From positions 384,577 through 448,576 of the forward strand of contig NZ_JACVPQ010000001.1 of NCBI RefSeq assembly GCF_018881795.1: 64,000 nucleotides of DNA, read 5' to 3'. Under the pieces are notes generated by a model. That model had not been told where the DNA came from and made no database searches. It was given only the letters and a program-made list of their open reading frames with translations. The position numbers were made by a program, and so were the translations under genes. This DNA comes from Polynucleobacter sp. MWH-Jannik1A5. Lineage in GTDB: Bacteria; Pseudomonadota; Gammaproteobacteria; Burkholderiales; Burkholderiaceae. This document shows positions 19,793-30,367 of the stretch, piece by piece. The stretch's first letter is position 1. Every line of letters starts with the position of its first letter.

Positions 19793-21121
19793 TTAATCAA
19801 CTACCTTCGCAAATTCAGCGAAGTAAGTTGGGAATGTTTTCGCTACACAATTCGGGTCGTTGATCTTGAGTGCATTTGGACCAAAGGCGGCAAGCGAGAA
19901 ACACATCGCCATACGATGGTCATCATAAGTATCGATACCTTCAGCCGGCGATTTCCAATCAGCTTGTGATGCTGGAGCCTGCACAACAATGTAGTCAGCC
20001 CCTTCTTCAACAATGGCGCCAACTTTTTTCAATTCTTTTGCCATTGCCGCAATACGATCCGTCTCTTTAACGCGCCAACTAGCAATGCTGTTTAATCGAG
20101 TTGGACCCTCAGCAAATAATGCAGCGACTGCAAGCGTCATGGCTGCATCTGGAATTTCTGTGCAATCAATGGTGATGCCATTGAGTTTGCCGTTGGTATT
20201 TTTCACGCCAGATACTTCAATCCAATCTTCACCAGCATTAATGTTCGCACCCATTAAAGCGAGCGCATCGGCAAAAGCCACATCACCCTGAATGCTGTCC
20301 TTGCCAACACCAAATACCTTCACAGGGCCGCCACCGATAGCCCCGAGCGCTAAGAAATATGAAGCTGAAGAAGCATCACCCTCTACGGATAGCTGGCCTG
20401 GGCTTTTGTATACAGTGTTTGATGTTTTTGCCGGAATAACAAAAGATTGTTTGTCAGGACAGGCGACGTTCACACCAAAGCGTGCCATCAACTTCAAAGT
20501 GATATCAATATAAGGACGAGAAATGAGTTCGCCAATCACTTCAATGCGTACTGGTTCATTCGCCACTAATGGCAAAGCCATTAGTAAGGCAGTTAAGAAT
20601 TGGCTCGATACATCACCACGCACTTTAACGACATCTTTAATCTGAATATCTGCCGCAGATATCTGAATCGGTGGATAACCTTCTTGCAATTCGTATTCGA
20701 TCTTCGCGCCCACTTGGCGCAAGCCATCTACTAAATCGCGAATCGGTCTCTCATGCATACGTGCAACACCTGATAAACGGTAGTTACCGCCTTGCATTGC
20801 TAAAGCAGCAGTCAGTGGACGTATCGCAGTACCTGCATTTCCCATAAAGAGGTCGGCTTCGCGCACGGGGAACTGACCACCACAACCCTCAACTACACAA
20901 ACTTTATTCTCTTTATCGATCACAGAGAGGCCGAGTTGGCGCAAGGCATTACGCATCACCTGCGTGTCATCAGCATCTAATAAATTCTTAAGAGTGGTGG
21001 TTCCGGATGAAAGGGCAGCCAACAAGAGAGCCCGATTTGAGATGCTCTTTGAGCCCGGCAACACAATCGAACCTTGCGCTCGCTTAAATGGCCCAATAGT
21101 AATGTCTGGCAAACCGCTCAT
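19793..21121 (-). CDS. aroA: 3-phosphoshikimate 1-carboxyvinyltransferase (EPSP synthase)
   Basis: Sixth shikimate step, joining PEP to shikimate 3-phosphate. 442 residues from the ATG at 21121: [17 protein letters not shown] near 20, [20 protein letters not shown] near 92, and [18 protein letters not shown] plus [15 protein letters not shown] near the C-terminus. [12 protein letters not shown] is the class I (glyphosate-sensitive) type. The start overlaps the tyrA stop by one base (TAATG). The longer frame to 21289 lies inside tyrA and has no similarity. Confidence 0.96.
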   Translation of the reverse strand: MSGLPDITIGPFKRAQGSIVLPGSKSISNRALLLAALSSGTTTLKNLLDADDTQVMRNALRQLGLSVIDKENKVCVVEGCGGQFPVREADLFMGNAGTAIRPLTAALAMQGGNYRLSGVARMHERPIRDLVDGLRQVGAKIEYELQEGYPPIQISAADIQIKDVVKVRGDVSSQFLTALLMALPLVANEPVRIEVIGELISRPYIDITLKLMARFGVNVACPDKQSFVIPAKTSNTVYKSPGQLSVEGDASSASYFLALGAIGGGPVKVFGVGKDSIQGDVAFADALALMGANINAGEDWIEVSGVKNTNGKLNGITIDCTEIPDAAMTLAVAALFAEGPTRLNSIASWRVKETDRIAAMAKELKKVGAIVEEGADYIVVQAPASQADWKSPAEGIDTYDDHRMAMCFSLAAFGPNALKINDPNCVAKTFPTYFAEFAKVVD

Positions 21122-22002
21122 TAAAGTGCGTCCAAGTCTTGACGTGCTTTGCTCGCCTTGTTGAATAATTTTTCTAAACCAGCGCCATCGTTTTCGGCAA
21201 CGAGTTTGCGCATGTGATTCACGATGAGCAAATACTGATCTAGCTCTTTCAGGATTGCAGTGCGATTGCCAAGGCAGATATCGCGCCACATCTCTGGACT
21301 GGAGGCGGCGATGCGCGTGAAATCCTTAAACCCTGCGCCAACATGGCTTAGCTTCTGATCGGCATCCTCAGAGTTCACAACGCTTGCCATTAATGCATAA
21401 GATAGAAGATGTGGGAGATGAGAAACAGCAGCATAGATCGCATCATGCTGCACGACACCAATCTTTTTCACTTCGGAACCAACTGACTCCCAAAAGCCTG
21501 TAATTAAAGCTATATCCTCTGGAGAGTTTTCTTGAAGCGGGCAAATAATAGTTTGCTTCCCCTGAAATAAATCAGCCTTAGCTGCAGCAGCTCCATGCTG
21601 AGCGCCCCCAGCAATGGGATGCGCCGGTACAAATTGACAGGCCTTCTTGCCTAATACTACTTTGGCAGCCACGATCACATCACCTTTGGTGCTACCCGCA
21701 TCTGTAATCATGGTGCGAGACTCAAGATGTGGCTCAATCACTTCAAAGGCTGCTCGCATTTGAGCCACTGGCACGCAAAGCACAATCACATCGGATTGCT
21801 TCGCTGCTTCAACCAAATCCACTACACCATCAATCGCACCCATCTTTTGCGCTTGATCTAAATTTTCTTTGCTGCGACCTACGCCCAATACCTTGGCAGC
21901 AACGCCAGCTTGCTTAAGAGCTAAACCCAAAGAGGCGCCAATCAAACCAACACCAACGATGGTGACGGTACCGTAGTTGCTCGCAGGATTAATGATGGTC
22001 AT
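21121..22002 (-). CDS. tyrA: Prephenate dehydrogenase
   Basis: NAD-dependent oxidation of prephenate to 4-hydroxyphenylpyruvate for tyrosine. 293 residues from the ATG at 22002, beginning with the nucleotide site [31 protein letters not shown] near 105 and [16 protein letters not shown] near 130 carry the catalytic-histidine region, and [10 protein letters not shown] near 210 follows. There is no ACT domain and no fused chorismate mutase. It is linked by one-base TAATG overlaps to hisC upstream and aroA downstream. Confidence 0.95.
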   Translation of the reverse strand: MTIINPASNYGTVTIVGVGLIGASLGLALKQAGVAAKVLGVGRSKENLDQAQKMGAIDGVVDLVEAAKQSDVIVLCVPVAQMRAAFEVIEPHLESRTMITDAGSTKGDVIVAAKVVLGKKACQFVPAHPIAGGAQHGAAAAKADLFQGKQTIICPLQENSPEDIALITGFWESVGSEVKKIGVVQHDAIYAAVSHLPHLLSYALMASVVNSEDADQKLSHVGAGFKDFTRIAASSPEMWRDICLGNRTAILKELDQYLLIVNHMRKLVAENDGAGLEKLFNKASKARQDLDAL

Positions 22003-23120
22003 TAGGACAGTATTTCTTTCAAAGCGACAATAAAAGCAGCATTCTCTTCTGGCAAGCCAATGGAAATGCGCAACCATTGCGGTAATCCGTAGTTACCTAC
22101 AGGACGAACAATGATGCCGCGTTTGAGTAATGCCAAGTTAATACGGGCGCCTGCCTGATCATCATCACCCACCTTCACCAAAATAAAATTTCCAGCGGAT
22201 GGTAAATACTTCAGACCCAACTCATCAAAGGCTTTAGTTAATTGAGCATAGCCGGCACGATTGAGGTCAAATCCTTGTTGCAAAAATTCTTGATCCTGAA
22301 ATGCGGCAATTGCTGCTGCTTGGGCAAGGCTATTCACGTTAAATGGTTGACGAATGCGGTTCAGCAAATCAGTCAAATGCGGTTGAGAAACTCCATAACC
22401 AATTCGCAAGCCAGCCAAGCCGTAGGCCTTAGAGAAGCTCCGCGACAAAATCATATTGGGGAAACGCTTTACCCAAGCAATCGCATCGTAGCGCTGCTCT
22501 GGACTGAGGTACTCGTTATAAGCTTCATCAAGCACGACCACAACATGAGATGGTACGGCTGCTAAAAATTCTTCAATTTCTTTAGCTGGCAAATAACTGC
22601 CTGTGGGATTATTTGGATTAGCAACAAAAACAAGTTTCGCTTTTTCACCAGATAACTTAATAGCCGCCAACATCGCCGGCAAGTCATGTCCATAAACAGC
22701 GGTGGCCGCAACTTCAACGGCCTTTGCGCCAACAGCTTGAGTGGCGAGAGGGTAAACGGCAAAAGCATGTTTAGAGAAAATCACCTCATCACCAGCCTGT
22801 GCAACAGCACGAGCAGCTAATTCTAAAATATCGTTACTACCATTACCTAACGTAATCCAGTCAGCTGGCACGCCCAAACGTGCAGCAAGTACATTCTTGA
22901 GTTCAAACCCATTGGAATCCGGATAACGACCTAGATCACTAGCTGCTTTAAGCATGGCATCTTGTGCTGATTTAGGCATGCCCAATGGATTTTCATTGGA
23001 CGCCAATTTCACAATCTTGTTTTCATCCAAGCCGTATTCACGTGCAACTTCACTGATTGGTCGCCCACCTACATAAGGGGCAATCGCATGAATATGTTTT
23101 AAGCCAATCTTGGATGTCAT
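22002..23120 (-). CDS. hisC: Histidinol-phosphate / aromatic aminotransferase
   Basis: PLP fold-type I aminotransferase, 372 residues: LASNENPLGMPKSA near 41, NPNNPTGSYLPAKE near 172, and the PLP lysine in SRSFSKAYGLAGLRIGYG near 240. Sequence is HisC-like. Its position between pheA and tyrA suggests that the physiological substrate may be phenylpyruvate, hydroxyphenylpyruvate or prephenate-derived acids, as proposed for such pheA-hisC-tyrA clusters. A second hisC may sit in a his operon elsewhere. Confidence 0.92.
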   Translation of the reverse strand: MTSKIGLKHIHAIAPYVGGRPISEVAREYGLDENKIVKLASNENPLGMPKSAQDAMLKAASDLGRYPDSNGFELKNVLAARLGVPADWITLGNGSNDILELAARAVAQAGDEVIFSKHAFAVYPLATQAVGAKAVEVAATAVYGHDLPAMLAAIKLSGEKAKLVFVANPNNPTGSYLPAKEIEEFLAAVPSHVVVVLDEAYNEYLSPEQRYDAIAWVKRFPNMILSRSFSKAYGLAGLRIGYGVSQPHLTDLLNRIRQPFNVNSLAQAAAIAAFQDQEFLQQGFDLNRAGYAQLTKAFDELGLKYLPSAGNFILVKVGDDDQAGARINLALLKRGIIVRPVGNYGLPQWLRISIGLPEENAAFIVALKEILS

Positions 23121-23186
23121 TCGATTTTTACTAAAGTGATTTGGTAGTTTTTATTTGCTAGTGAAGTTAACTTTTTTTAATCTCAA

Positions 23187-24266
23187 TCATGCAGAGTGCG
23201 GATAAGAACCGAGATTCTTATAGAAAGCAGCAACACCTTTCAGCTCTTCAAGCGCCTTCACTACCTTATCGTCATCGGCATGACCAGCAATATCAATGTA
23301 GAAGTGATACTCCCAAGTACCCTTGCGCGCAGGACGTGATTCAAAGCGATTCATAGAGACGCCATGCTTGGCCAAAGGTGCTAACAAGCGATGTACAGCA
23401 CCAGGTTGGTTATCTACAGAAAGAACTAAAGAAGTTTGATCTTTGCCAGTTGATTGACAGGCATAGTTACCCACCACCACAAAACGAGTGCGATTATGTG
23501 GGTCATCCTGAATTTGCGCAGCCACGGCCTGAAGGCCATAAGCTTCTTGCGCAGGATCACCTGCAATAGCAGCTAACGTTGGATCTGCAGCTGCCATACG
23601 AGCAGCCTCGGCATTACTACTCACCGCTTGACGCTTGAGTTGCGGAGCATGGACGCTCAACCATTGCTGGCACTGCGCTAATGCCTGAGCATGTGCGCAC
23701 ACGGTTGTTACACCATCCAAATTGCCGCTCTTGGTCAAAAGATGATGACGAATAGGCAACACCACTTCACCGCTGATGCGCATTGAGGAATCAAGCAGCA
23801 AATCTAAAGTACGTGAGATAGCACCCTCGCTAGAGTTTTCCACAGGCACCACGCCAAATTGCGCCGCGCCCTTCTCTACCGCTTTAAATACTTCATCCAA
23901 ACTTGCGCAAGGCAAACCTGCAATTGAGTGACCAAAATAGGTTTGCGCTGCTTGCTCCGAAAACGTTCCAGCTGGACCAAGGTAAGCAATTGTTTGGCGA
24001 GCCTCTAAGGCTCTGCAAGCCGACATCACTTCACGCCAAATTGCGGCAATGCCATCTGGAAGTAAAGGGCCCTTATTAATCTCTTGTAAACGAGCAACCA
24101 CTTGACGCTCACGCTCAGGACGGAAGACTGGTGAAGCGAATCCACCTTTGACATGACCAACTTCTTGCGCAGCTTTTGCACGCTGAGTCAGTAAATCTAA
24201 AATTTGCGCATCCAATGCGTCAATTTTTTCACGCAGGGGAGCTAAGCGCTGTTCTTCAGTACTCAT
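23187..24266 (-). CDS. pheA: Bifunctional chorismate mutase / prephenate dehydratase (P-protein)
   Basis: 359 residues in three parts: AroQ chorismate mutase (residues 1-90, LREKIDALDAQILDLLTQRA), prephenate dehydratase (~95-270, IAYLGPAGTFSEQAA, VPVENSSEGAI and the NRTRFVVVG catalytic-Thr region) and a C-terminal ACT domain with ESRPARKGTWEYHFYID, the phenylalanine-binding ESRP motif. Feedback inhibition by phenylalanine is therefore expected. Its ATG overlaps the serC stop by one base. Confidence 0.96.
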   Translation of the reverse strand: MSTEEQRLAPLREKIDALDAQILDLLTQRAKAAQEVGHVKGGFASPVFRPERERQVVARLQEINKGPLLPDGIAAIWREVMSACRALEARQTIAYLGPAGTFSEQAAQTYFGHSIAGLPCASLDEVFKAVEKGAAQFGVVPVENSSEGAISRTLDLLLDSSMRISGEVVLPIRHHLLTKSGNLDGVTTVCAHAQALAQCQQWLSVHAPQLKRQAVSSNAEAARMAAADPTLAAIAGDPAQEAYGLQAVAAQIQDDPHNRTRFVVVGNYACQSTGKDQTSLVLSVDNQPGAVHRLLAPLAKHGVSMNRFESRPARKGTWEYHFYIDIAGHADDDKVVKALEELKGVAAFYKNLGSYPHSA

Positions 24267-25363
24267 TAAGCCCGCCTTTCAAAATCACGCATGAATTCAA
24301 CCAAGGCTTTTACGCCCTCTATTGGCATAGCGTTATAGATACTTGCACGCATGCCACCTGCAGCTTTATGACCCCGCAAGGCAACTAAACCAGCTGCATT
24401 TGATTGGGCTAAAAACTCTGCGTTTAGGTTCTCATCTTTTAAAAAGAAAGTCACGTTCATGCGTGAGCGATATTCTTTTGTGACGCGATTTTCATACAAA
24501 CTGCTTTGATCCAAGAAGTTATAGAGCAAATCAGCTTTTTCTTGATTCCGCTTCTCAATCGCTTTAACACCGCCCTGCTTGAGCAACCATTTAAAACCTA
24601 AGCCAGCCATATAAATCGAAAATGTAGGTGGCGTATTAATCATGGACTGAGTATTGGCTTGCACCGCCCAATCCCAAATCGTTGGGGTGATGCCCATACT
24701 GTGACCGATCAAATCTTTGCGAACAATCACAATCGTTACGCCAGATGGGCCAATATTTTTTTGCGCTCCACCAAACCAAACAGCGCACTTGTTCACATCC
24801 ATCTCTTTAGAGAGAATGTTGCTAGAGATATCAGCTACTAGCGGAATATCGCCAACATCAGGCACATCCGGAAACTCAACGCCGCCTATGGTTTCATTCG
24901 CACAATAATGCACATAAGCTGCATCATTAGATAGCTGCCAAGTGGATCTAGCAGGAATCGTATTAAATTTTTCAGTAGCAGAAGATGCTGCCAAATTTGC
25001 TGTGCCGTATTTTTGCGCTTCTTTAAATGATTTTTCTGACCAAACGCCGGTTACCAAGAAATCCGCCTTAGGGCCATTCTTAGCCAAAGGCATGAGGTTC
25101 ATGGGGATCGCAGCATTCTGACCTAGACCACCGCCTTGCAAAAGCAAGACCTCATAAGAATCCGGAATATTCATGAGCGTACGAAGGTCTTGAATGACCT
25201 CTTCATACACTTCCATGAACTCTTTACTGCGATGACTGATTTCCATCACGCTCGTGCCGAGCCCACGCCAGTTGAGCATTTCAGCGGCAGCCTGCTTTAG
25301 CACCTCTTCAGGCAAGGTAGCAGGCCCCGCAGCGAAATTAAAAATGCGGCGGTCAAAAGTCAT
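24266..25363 (-). CDS. serC: Phosphoserine aminotransferase
   Basis: PLP enzyme of serine and pyridoxine synthesis. 365 residues: FNFAAGPATLPEEVLKQA near 7, HRSKEFMEVYEE near 44, the PLP lysine in GGAQKNIGPSGVTIVIVRKD near 205 and MRASIYNAMP near 340. It follows gyrA by 26 bases and is coupled to pheA, an order (gyrA-serC-pheA) shared by many betaproteobacteria. Confidence 0.96.
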   Translation of the reverse strand: MTFDRRIFNFAAGPATLPEEVLKQAAAEMLNWRGLGTSVMEISHRSKEFMEVYEEVIQDLRTLMNIPDSYEVLLLQGGGLGQNAAIPMNLMPLAKNGPKADFLVTGVWSEKSFKEAQKYGTANLAASSATEKFNTIPARSTWQLSNDAAYVHYCANETIGGVEFPDVPDVGDIPLVADISSNILSKEMDVNKCAVWFGGAQKNIGPSGVTIVIVRKDLIGHSMGITPTIWDWAVQANTQSMINTPPTFSIYMAGLGFKWLLKQGGVKAIEKRNQEKADLLYNFLDQSSLYENRVTKEYRSRMNVTFFLKDENLNAEFLAQSNAAGLVALRGHKAAGGMRASIYNAMPIEGVKALVEFMRDFERRA

Positions 25364-25389
25364 GATCTGCTCTAGTCTAGTGGTGACGC

Positions 25390-28098
25390 TTAAGCATCAC
25401 CTGCCGTATCGTCATTAGAGTCGGTTGCTGGATCAGCAGATACATCACTTTCTTCCGCATCATCAGCGTCATCATCAGAGTCGCTTTCAGCAATACGTTG
25501 CAAGCCAGACAAACGAGTACCTTCATCCACATTGATCAAAGTAACGCCTTGAGTGGCGCGACCCATCTCACGAATTTCAGAAACACGTGTGCGCACTAGA
25601 ACGCCACCAGTAGTAATCAACATAATCTGATCTTCTGGGGACACCAGTGCGGCAGCTACAACTTTGCCATTACGCTCTGAAGTCTGAATGGCGATCATGC
25701 CCTTAGTGCCGCGACCATGACGGGTGTATTCAGCGATTGGCGTACGCTTGCCATAGCCGTTCTCGGTAGCAGTTAATACGCTACTTGGAATTGATACGCC
25801 GTTCGCATCCACCACTGCTGCCTCAACACCTTCTGCAGCTTCTGCTGGAGCAACCAACATGGCAATCACTTGATGACCTTCACCCAAATTCATGCCGCGC
25901 ACACCGCGTGCAGTACGGCCCATTGGACGAACGTCATTCTCATCAAAGCGCACTGCCTTACCGGCATCAGAGAACAACATGACATCGTGCTGACCATCAG
26001 TAATCGCAGCGCCAACTAAGAAGTCGTTTTCGTTCAAATCAACAGCAATAATGCCAGCCTTACGTGGGTTAGAGAAGTCAGACAAACGTGTCTTCTTCAC
26101 AGTGCCCAAGCTAGTGGCCATAAATACATACTGATCGTCTTGGTAGCCTTTAATCGGCAGAATCACCGTAATCTTCTCGCCTTCAATGAGCGGGAACATA
26201 TTGACGATTGGCTTGCCGCGCGAAGTGCGACTTCCTTGTGGAACTTCCCAGACCTTGAGCCAGTACATGCGACCACGATCCGAGAAGCAAAGAATTGTGT
26301 CATGCGTATTCGCTACGAAGAGTGTTTCAATCCAATCTTCATTCTTAGTAGCAGCAGCCTGCTTACCGCGTCCACCACGCTTTTGCGCACGGTATTCACT
26401 CAGCGGCTGACTCTTCATATAACCAGTATTTGAGAGTGTCACCACTAAATCTTGTGGCGTAATCAAATCTTCCGTGAAGAGTTCGGTTGCATTCATTTCG
26501 ATAAATGAACGACGACCTGTGTCACCACCAGCAATACCAAATTCAGATTGCACTTCTTTCAACTCAGACTCAATCACTTGAGTAACACGCTCTGGCTTCG
26601 CTAACAAATCAAGTAAGTCAGAAATCTCTGCCATAACTTCTTTGTATTCGTTAACAATTTTGTCTTGCTCAAGGCCAGTCAAGCGTTGCAAACGCATCTG
26701 CAAAATTTCTTGTGCTTGGCTATCAGAGAGACGATATAAGCCTGTCGTTTGCATGCCGTACTCAGGCAACAAACCTTCTGGCCGATAAGCGTTGCGGCCG
26801 CCTGGCGTATCCGTCTCAGCACGCGCCAACATCTCACGCACCATTGATGAATCCCATGCTTTGCCCATCAGCTCTTGCTTAGCAATCACAGGGTTCGCAG
26901 CAGCTTTAATAATTGCAATGAACTCATCGATGTTTGCCAACGCAACTGCTAAACCTTCTAAGACATGACCACGATCGCGTGCTTTACGTAATTCAAAAAT
27001 CGTACGACGTGTTACTACTTCACGACGATGTTGTAGGAAGTACTCCAGCATTTGCTTGAGGTTCAACAAGCGTGGTTGGTTATCTACCAGTGCCACCATG
27101 TTCATACCGAAGTTATCTTGCAGTTGAGTGCTCTTATACAAATTATTTAGCACTACTTCAGGTACTTCACCACGTTTGAGTTCAATCACAACGCGCATAC
27201 CGGATTTATCTGATTCATCACGCAAATCAGAAATGCCTTCTACTTTTTTCTCGTTGACCAACTCAGCGATGCGCTCAAGCAAATTCTTTTTGTTAACTTG
27301 GTACGGCAACTCATCAACGATGATGGCTTGACGCGCGCCCTTATCCAAATCTTCGAAGTGAGTCTTTGCTCGCATAACCACGCGTCCACGACCCGTGCGA
27401 TAGCCCTCGCGAACCCCTTGAACGCCATAAATGATGCCGGCGGTAGGGAAATCCGGAGCTGGGATGATCTCAATGAGCTCATCAATCGTGCATTCTGGGT
27501 TGTGTAAGACGTGCAAACAGGCTGAAACCACCTCATCCAGGTTGTGGGGAGGGATATTGGTCGCCATACCCACAGCAATGCCAGAACTGCCGTTTATCAG
27601 CAAATTAGGCACTTTGGCAGGCAGAATCAGGGGTTCTTTCTCGCTACCATCGTAATTTGGCCCAAAATCGACCGTTTCCTTGTCCAAATCGGCCAAAAGC
27701 TCATGGGCGATCTTACGGAGGCGGATCTCGGTATATCGCATCGCAGCAGCGTTATCGCCGTCTACGGAGCCAAAGTTACCCTGCCCGTCAACCAGCATAT
27801 AGCGCAGAGAGAAGTCCTGGGCCATCCGAACAATCGTGTCATACACCGCAGAATCACCGTGCGGGTGGTATTTACCGATTACATCGCCAACTATACGGGC
27901 AGATTTTTTGTAAGCTCGGTTCCAATCGTTGTTTAATTCATACATCGCGAATAAGACCCGGCGGTGAACCGGTTTGAGGCCATCACGCACGTCTGGCAGG
28001 GCTCTGCCGACGATGACGCTCATTGCGTAGTCCAAATAGGACCGCCGCATTTCGTCTTCGAGGGATATTGGTAGTGTTTCTTTAGCGGCTTGTTCCAT
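25390..28098 (-). CDS. gyrA: DNA gyrase subunit A
   Basis: 902 residues. The breakage-reunion domain has the catalytic Tyr at 122 ([11 protein letters not shown]) and a quinolone-determining region [11 protein letters not shown] with Ser83 and Asp87, both the susceptible-type residues in E. coli numbering. The C-terminal beta-pinwheel begins after the GyrA-box region (QKRGGRGK near 560) needed for DNA wrapping. The last ~30 residues are very acidic. It is the first gene of the minus-strand supercluster. Confidence 0.97.
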   Translation of the reverse strand: MEQAAKETLPISLEDEMRRSYLDYAMSVIVGRALPDVRDGLKPVHRRVLFAMYELNNDWNRAYKKSARIVGDVIGKYHPHGDSAVYDTIVRMAQDFSLRYMLVDGQGNFGSVDGDNAAAMRYTEIRLRKIAHELLADLDKETVDFGPNYDGSEKEPLILPAKVPNLLINGSSGIAVGMATNIPPHNLDEVVSACLHVLHNPECTIDELIEIIPAPDFPTAGIIYGVQGVREGYRTGRGRVVMRAKTHFEDLDKGARQAIIVDELPYQVNKKNLLERIAELVNEKKVEGISDLRDESDKSGMRVVIELKRGEVPEVVLNNLYKSTQLQDNFGMNMVALVDNQPRLLNLKQMLEYFLQHRREVVTRRTIFELRKARDRGHVLEGLAVALANIDEFIAIIKAAANPVIAKQELMGKAWDSSMVREMLARAETDTPGGRNAYRPEGLLPEYGMQTTGLYRLSDSQAQEILQMRLQRLTGLEQDKIVNEYKEVMAEISDLLDLLAKPERVTQVIESELKEVQSEFGIAGGDTGRRSFIEMNATELFTEDLITPQDLVVTLSNTGYMKSQPLSEYRAQKRGGRGKQAAATKNEDWIETLFVANTHDTILCFSDRGRMYWLKVWEVPQGSRTSRGKPIVNMFPLIEGEKITVILPIKGYQDDQYVFMATSLGTVKKTRLSDFSNPRKAGIIAVDLNENDFLVGAAITDGQHDVMLFSDAGKAVRFDENDVRPMGRTARGVRGMNLGEGHQVIAMLVAPAEAAEGVEAAVVDANGVSIPSSVLTATENGYGKRTPIAEYTRHGRGTKGMIAIQTSERNGKVVAAALVSPEDQIMLITTGGVLVRTRVSEIREMGRATQGVTLINVDEGTRLSGLQRIAESDSDDDADDAEESDVSADPATDSNDDTAGDA

Positions 28099-28257
28099 CT
28101 GGAAATAATATCATTTTGATGACAGGTAGGCCCTATGCTAAGATTCTGTCAGTTTGTACGAAATTGAGATGTGTCGCTTTGCAGTTTTTGCATCAAGGTA
28201 GGGCGAATTACATTTAAGTTTGACTTTAATTAAAAAAGAGATTTTTGAGGACTAAAA
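28099..28257. promoter_or_regulatory. Divergent intergenic region gyrA / ompA
   Basis: 159 bases, AT-rich, must hold the gyrA promoter (minus) and the ompA-family promoter (plus). A TGAGGAC ribosome site precedes the ompA ATG. A TTGACT sequence (28220-28225) is a good -35 by itself, but the matching -10 would overlap the ribosome site, so I do not fix a promoter. Confidence 0.3.
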
Positions 28258-28827
28258 ATGAACAAAACCCTAAAAGTGTTGCTGGCTTCTGTTATCACTG
28301 TTTCTGCTACTGCAGCAATTGCATCTGATAACTGGGAAAACAGCTCTGGCTTGAATTGGAAAAACAACGACGGCACATTGTGCTGGCGCGATAACAACTG
28401 GACACCTGCTACTGCAGCTAAAGGTTGTGACGGTGCATTGGCTCCTAAAGCAGCAGCTTCTGGTGTAAGCCAAAGCAAGATCACTTTGCAAGCTGACACA
28501 CTTTATGACTTCAACAAATCTGACTTGAAACCAGAAGGTAAAGCTACTTTGGACAAGATCGCTAAAGATTTGAGCAAGATCAAGTTAGAAGTAATCATCG
28601 CTGTTGGTAACACTGACAGCGTTGGTACAGATGCATACAACATGGCCCTCGGTCAGCGTCGTGCGCAATCTGTTAAGACATACTTGGTAAGCAAGGGTGT
28701 TGACGGTAGCCGTATCTACACAGAATCTAAAGGCAAGAGCAATCCAGTTGCATCTAACGCAACTGCTGAAGGCCGCGCTAAGAACCGCCGTACTGACATC
28801 GAAGTTGTTGGTACAGCAGCTAAGTAA
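28258..28827 (+). CDS. OmpA-family outer-membrane protein (peptidoglycan-binding C-terminus)
   Basis: 189 residues. A signal peptide (MNKTLKVLLASVITVSATAA, cleavage near IASD) leads to a short linker with a CWRDNNWTP...GC pair that may form a disulfide, then an OmpA domain (~80-185): LYDFNKSDLKPEGKATLDKI, VGNTDSVGTDAYNMALGQRR and the diaminopimelate-contacting NRRTDIEV. There is no eight-stranded barrel, so it is a small periplasmic or lipid-free OmpA-like protein tethering the wall. Codon use is strongly biased, as in very highly expressed genes, and a strong terminator follows. Confidence 0.92.
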   Translation: MNKTLKVLLASVITVSATAAIASDNWENSSGLNWKNNDGTLCWRDNNWTPATAAKGCDGALAPKAAASGVSQSKITLQADTLYDFNKSDLKPEGKATLDKIAKDLSKIKLEVIIAVGNTDSVGTDAYNMALGQRRAQSVKTYLVSKGVDGSRIYTESKGKSNPVASNATAEGRAKNRRTDIEVVGTAAK

Positions 28828-28841
28828 TTCACTTTACTTGT

Positions 28842-28870
28842 AAAAAAGCCCGCTTCTAGCGGGCTTTTTT
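28842..28870 (+). terminator. Intrinsic terminator after the OmpA-family gene
   Basis: AGCCCGC (28847-28853), a five-base loop TTCTA, GCGGGCT (28859-28865), with A residues before and a T run after, making it functional on either strand. It isolates the ompA-family gene from ubiG. Confidence 0.93.
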
Positions 28871-28923
28871 ATTTCCGCTATATTCATAAACTTCTTCAAT
28901 AGCCTTACAAACAGCCAATCACC

Positions 28924-29613
28924 ATGAACGTCGACCAGTCAGAAATCGCTAAATTTAGCGCCCTAGCCCATCGCTGGTGGGATCCTAATAGCGAATTCAA
29001 GCCGCTGCACGCCATCAACCCTCTGCGCTTAAATTGGATTAAATCCTTTGTAAATTTAGATGGCAAAAAAGTAGTGGATATTGGTTGTGGTGGTGGCATC
29101 TTGGCTGAATCGATTTCTCAATCAGGTGCAGACACTACTGGTATCGATTTATCTGAAAAAGCACTTAAAGTTGCTGAGTTACACGCACTTGAAGTAGGTG
29201 CCAACCTGACTTATCGATCCATCTCAGCAGAAGCGCTTGCTGATGAACAGCCAGAACAATATGACGTAGTGACTTGCATGGAAATGTTGGAGCACGTACC
29301 CGATCCCGCATCAGTAGTACGCGCTTGCGCCAAACTCTGCAAACCAGGTGGCACTTTATTTTTTAGCACCCTCAATCGCAGTCCTAAGTCCTACTTATTT
29401 GCGATTATCGGTGCTGAGTACATTCTCAAATTACTCCCTAAGGGTACCCATGAATACGCCAAATTCATCAAACCCTCTGAGCTAGTTGCGTTTACGCGTC
29501 AAGCCGGTCTAGAGATGATCGGAATCAAGGGCCTGAGTTACAACCCATTTACGCAGGTGTATAGCCTTGGCGATGATGTGGATGTGAACTACATGATTGC
29601 CGTCAGAAAGTGA
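28924..29613 (+). CDS. ubiG: Ubiquinone biosynthesis O-methyltransferase
   Basis: Performs both O-methylations in ubiquinone synthesis. 229 residues. A short N-terminal HRWWDPNSEFKPLHAINPLR is the UbiG signature, followed by the SAM motif VVDIGCGGGILAES near 48, EMLEHVPDP near 118 and the C-terminal GLSYNPF. The gene is eight bases before gph, another widely conserved pairing. Confidence 0.95.
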   Translation: MNVDQSEIAKFSALAHRWWDPNSEFKPLHAINPLRLNWIKSFVNLDGKKVVDIGCGGGILAESISQSGADTTGIDLSEKALKVAELHALEVGANLTYRSISAEALADEQPEQYDVVTCMEMLEHVPDPASVVRACAKLCKPGGTLFFSTLNRSPKSYLFAIIGAEYILKLLPKGTHEYAKFIKPSELVAFTRQAGLEMIGIKGLSYNPFTQVYSLGDDVDVNYMIAVRK

Positions 29614-29621
29614 TCTGAAAC

Positions 29622-30302
29622 GTGAGCAATCTTTCCAGCCCTTATGCAGGCATCTTTTTTGATTTAGATGGCACTCTAGCCGATACCGCTCCAGATTTAG
29701 TGGCAGCGACCAATAAATTGCTCGTGGCGCGCAATCTTGCACCCAAGCCTTATGAATTTCTGCGTCCTTACGCCTCGGCAGGAGCTCGTGGCTTGCTTGA
29801 GGGCGCCTTTGGAATCAATCCTGACCACGCAGACTTCAACCTATTGCGCGATGAATTTTTCAGTAATTACGAAAAAGCCTTGCTAGTAGAGAGCAAGCTG
29901 TTTGATGGAATTGATCATTTACTTGATCAAATGGATGCTGCAAAACTCCCTTGGGGAATCATTACCAATAAAAGTGAGCGCTTTACCAATCCCTTAACTG
30001 ATCTCATGGGCCTGCGCCAGCGAGCCGTTTCCACCGTTTCTGGTGACACCACTCCTTATTCAAAGCCGCATCCAGAACCCATCTTGCATGCAGCCAGAAC
30101 TACCAACATTAACCCCACCAAATCAATCTATGTTGGAGATGACATTAGAGACGTTCTGGCAGGTAAAGCAGCGGGGATGAAGACCGTAGCCGCCGCCTAT
30201 GGTTACTGTGGCTGTAAAGAGCCTCCTGAAGCCTGGGGAGCAGACTACATCATCAATACACCGCTCGATTTACTGCAAATCATCTTCCCCAACAGGGAAT
30301 AA
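29622..30302 (+). CDS. gph: Phosphoglycolate phosphatase-type HAD hydrolase
   Basis: 226 residues starting at a GTG. HAD motif I is FFDLDGTLADTAPDL near 10, motif II Thr in GIITNKSERF near 110, motif III lysine in YSKPHPEP near 145 and motif IV GDDIRDV near 168. An alpha-helical cap lies between I and II. The family removes phosphate from 2-phosphoglycolate. Sequences in ubiG-gph pairs have also been assigned as N-acetylmuramic acid 6-phosphate phosphatase (MupP-like), so substrate is not settled. Confidence 0.88.
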   Translation: MSNLSSPYAGIFFDLDGTLADTAPDLVAATNKLLVARNLAPKPYEFLRPYASAGARGLLEGAFGINPDHADFNLLRDEFFSNYEKALLVESKLFDGIDHLLDQMDAAKLPWGIITNKSERFTNPLTDLMGLRQRAVSTVSGDTTPYSKPHPEPILHAARTTNINPTKSIYVGDDIRDVLAGKAAGMKTVAAAYGYCGCKEPPEAWGADYIINTPLDLLQIIFPNRE

Positions 30303-30367
30303 GCCAAAAGATATTCAGCAATTTAGGGTCGACGGCCTTAAAATAGGGCTTCCTATGCATGAACTCC

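Noticed and set aside
27544..27936. 130-codon plus-strand frame opposite gyrA
   Set aside because: Mirror of a highly conserved gene; no start signal.
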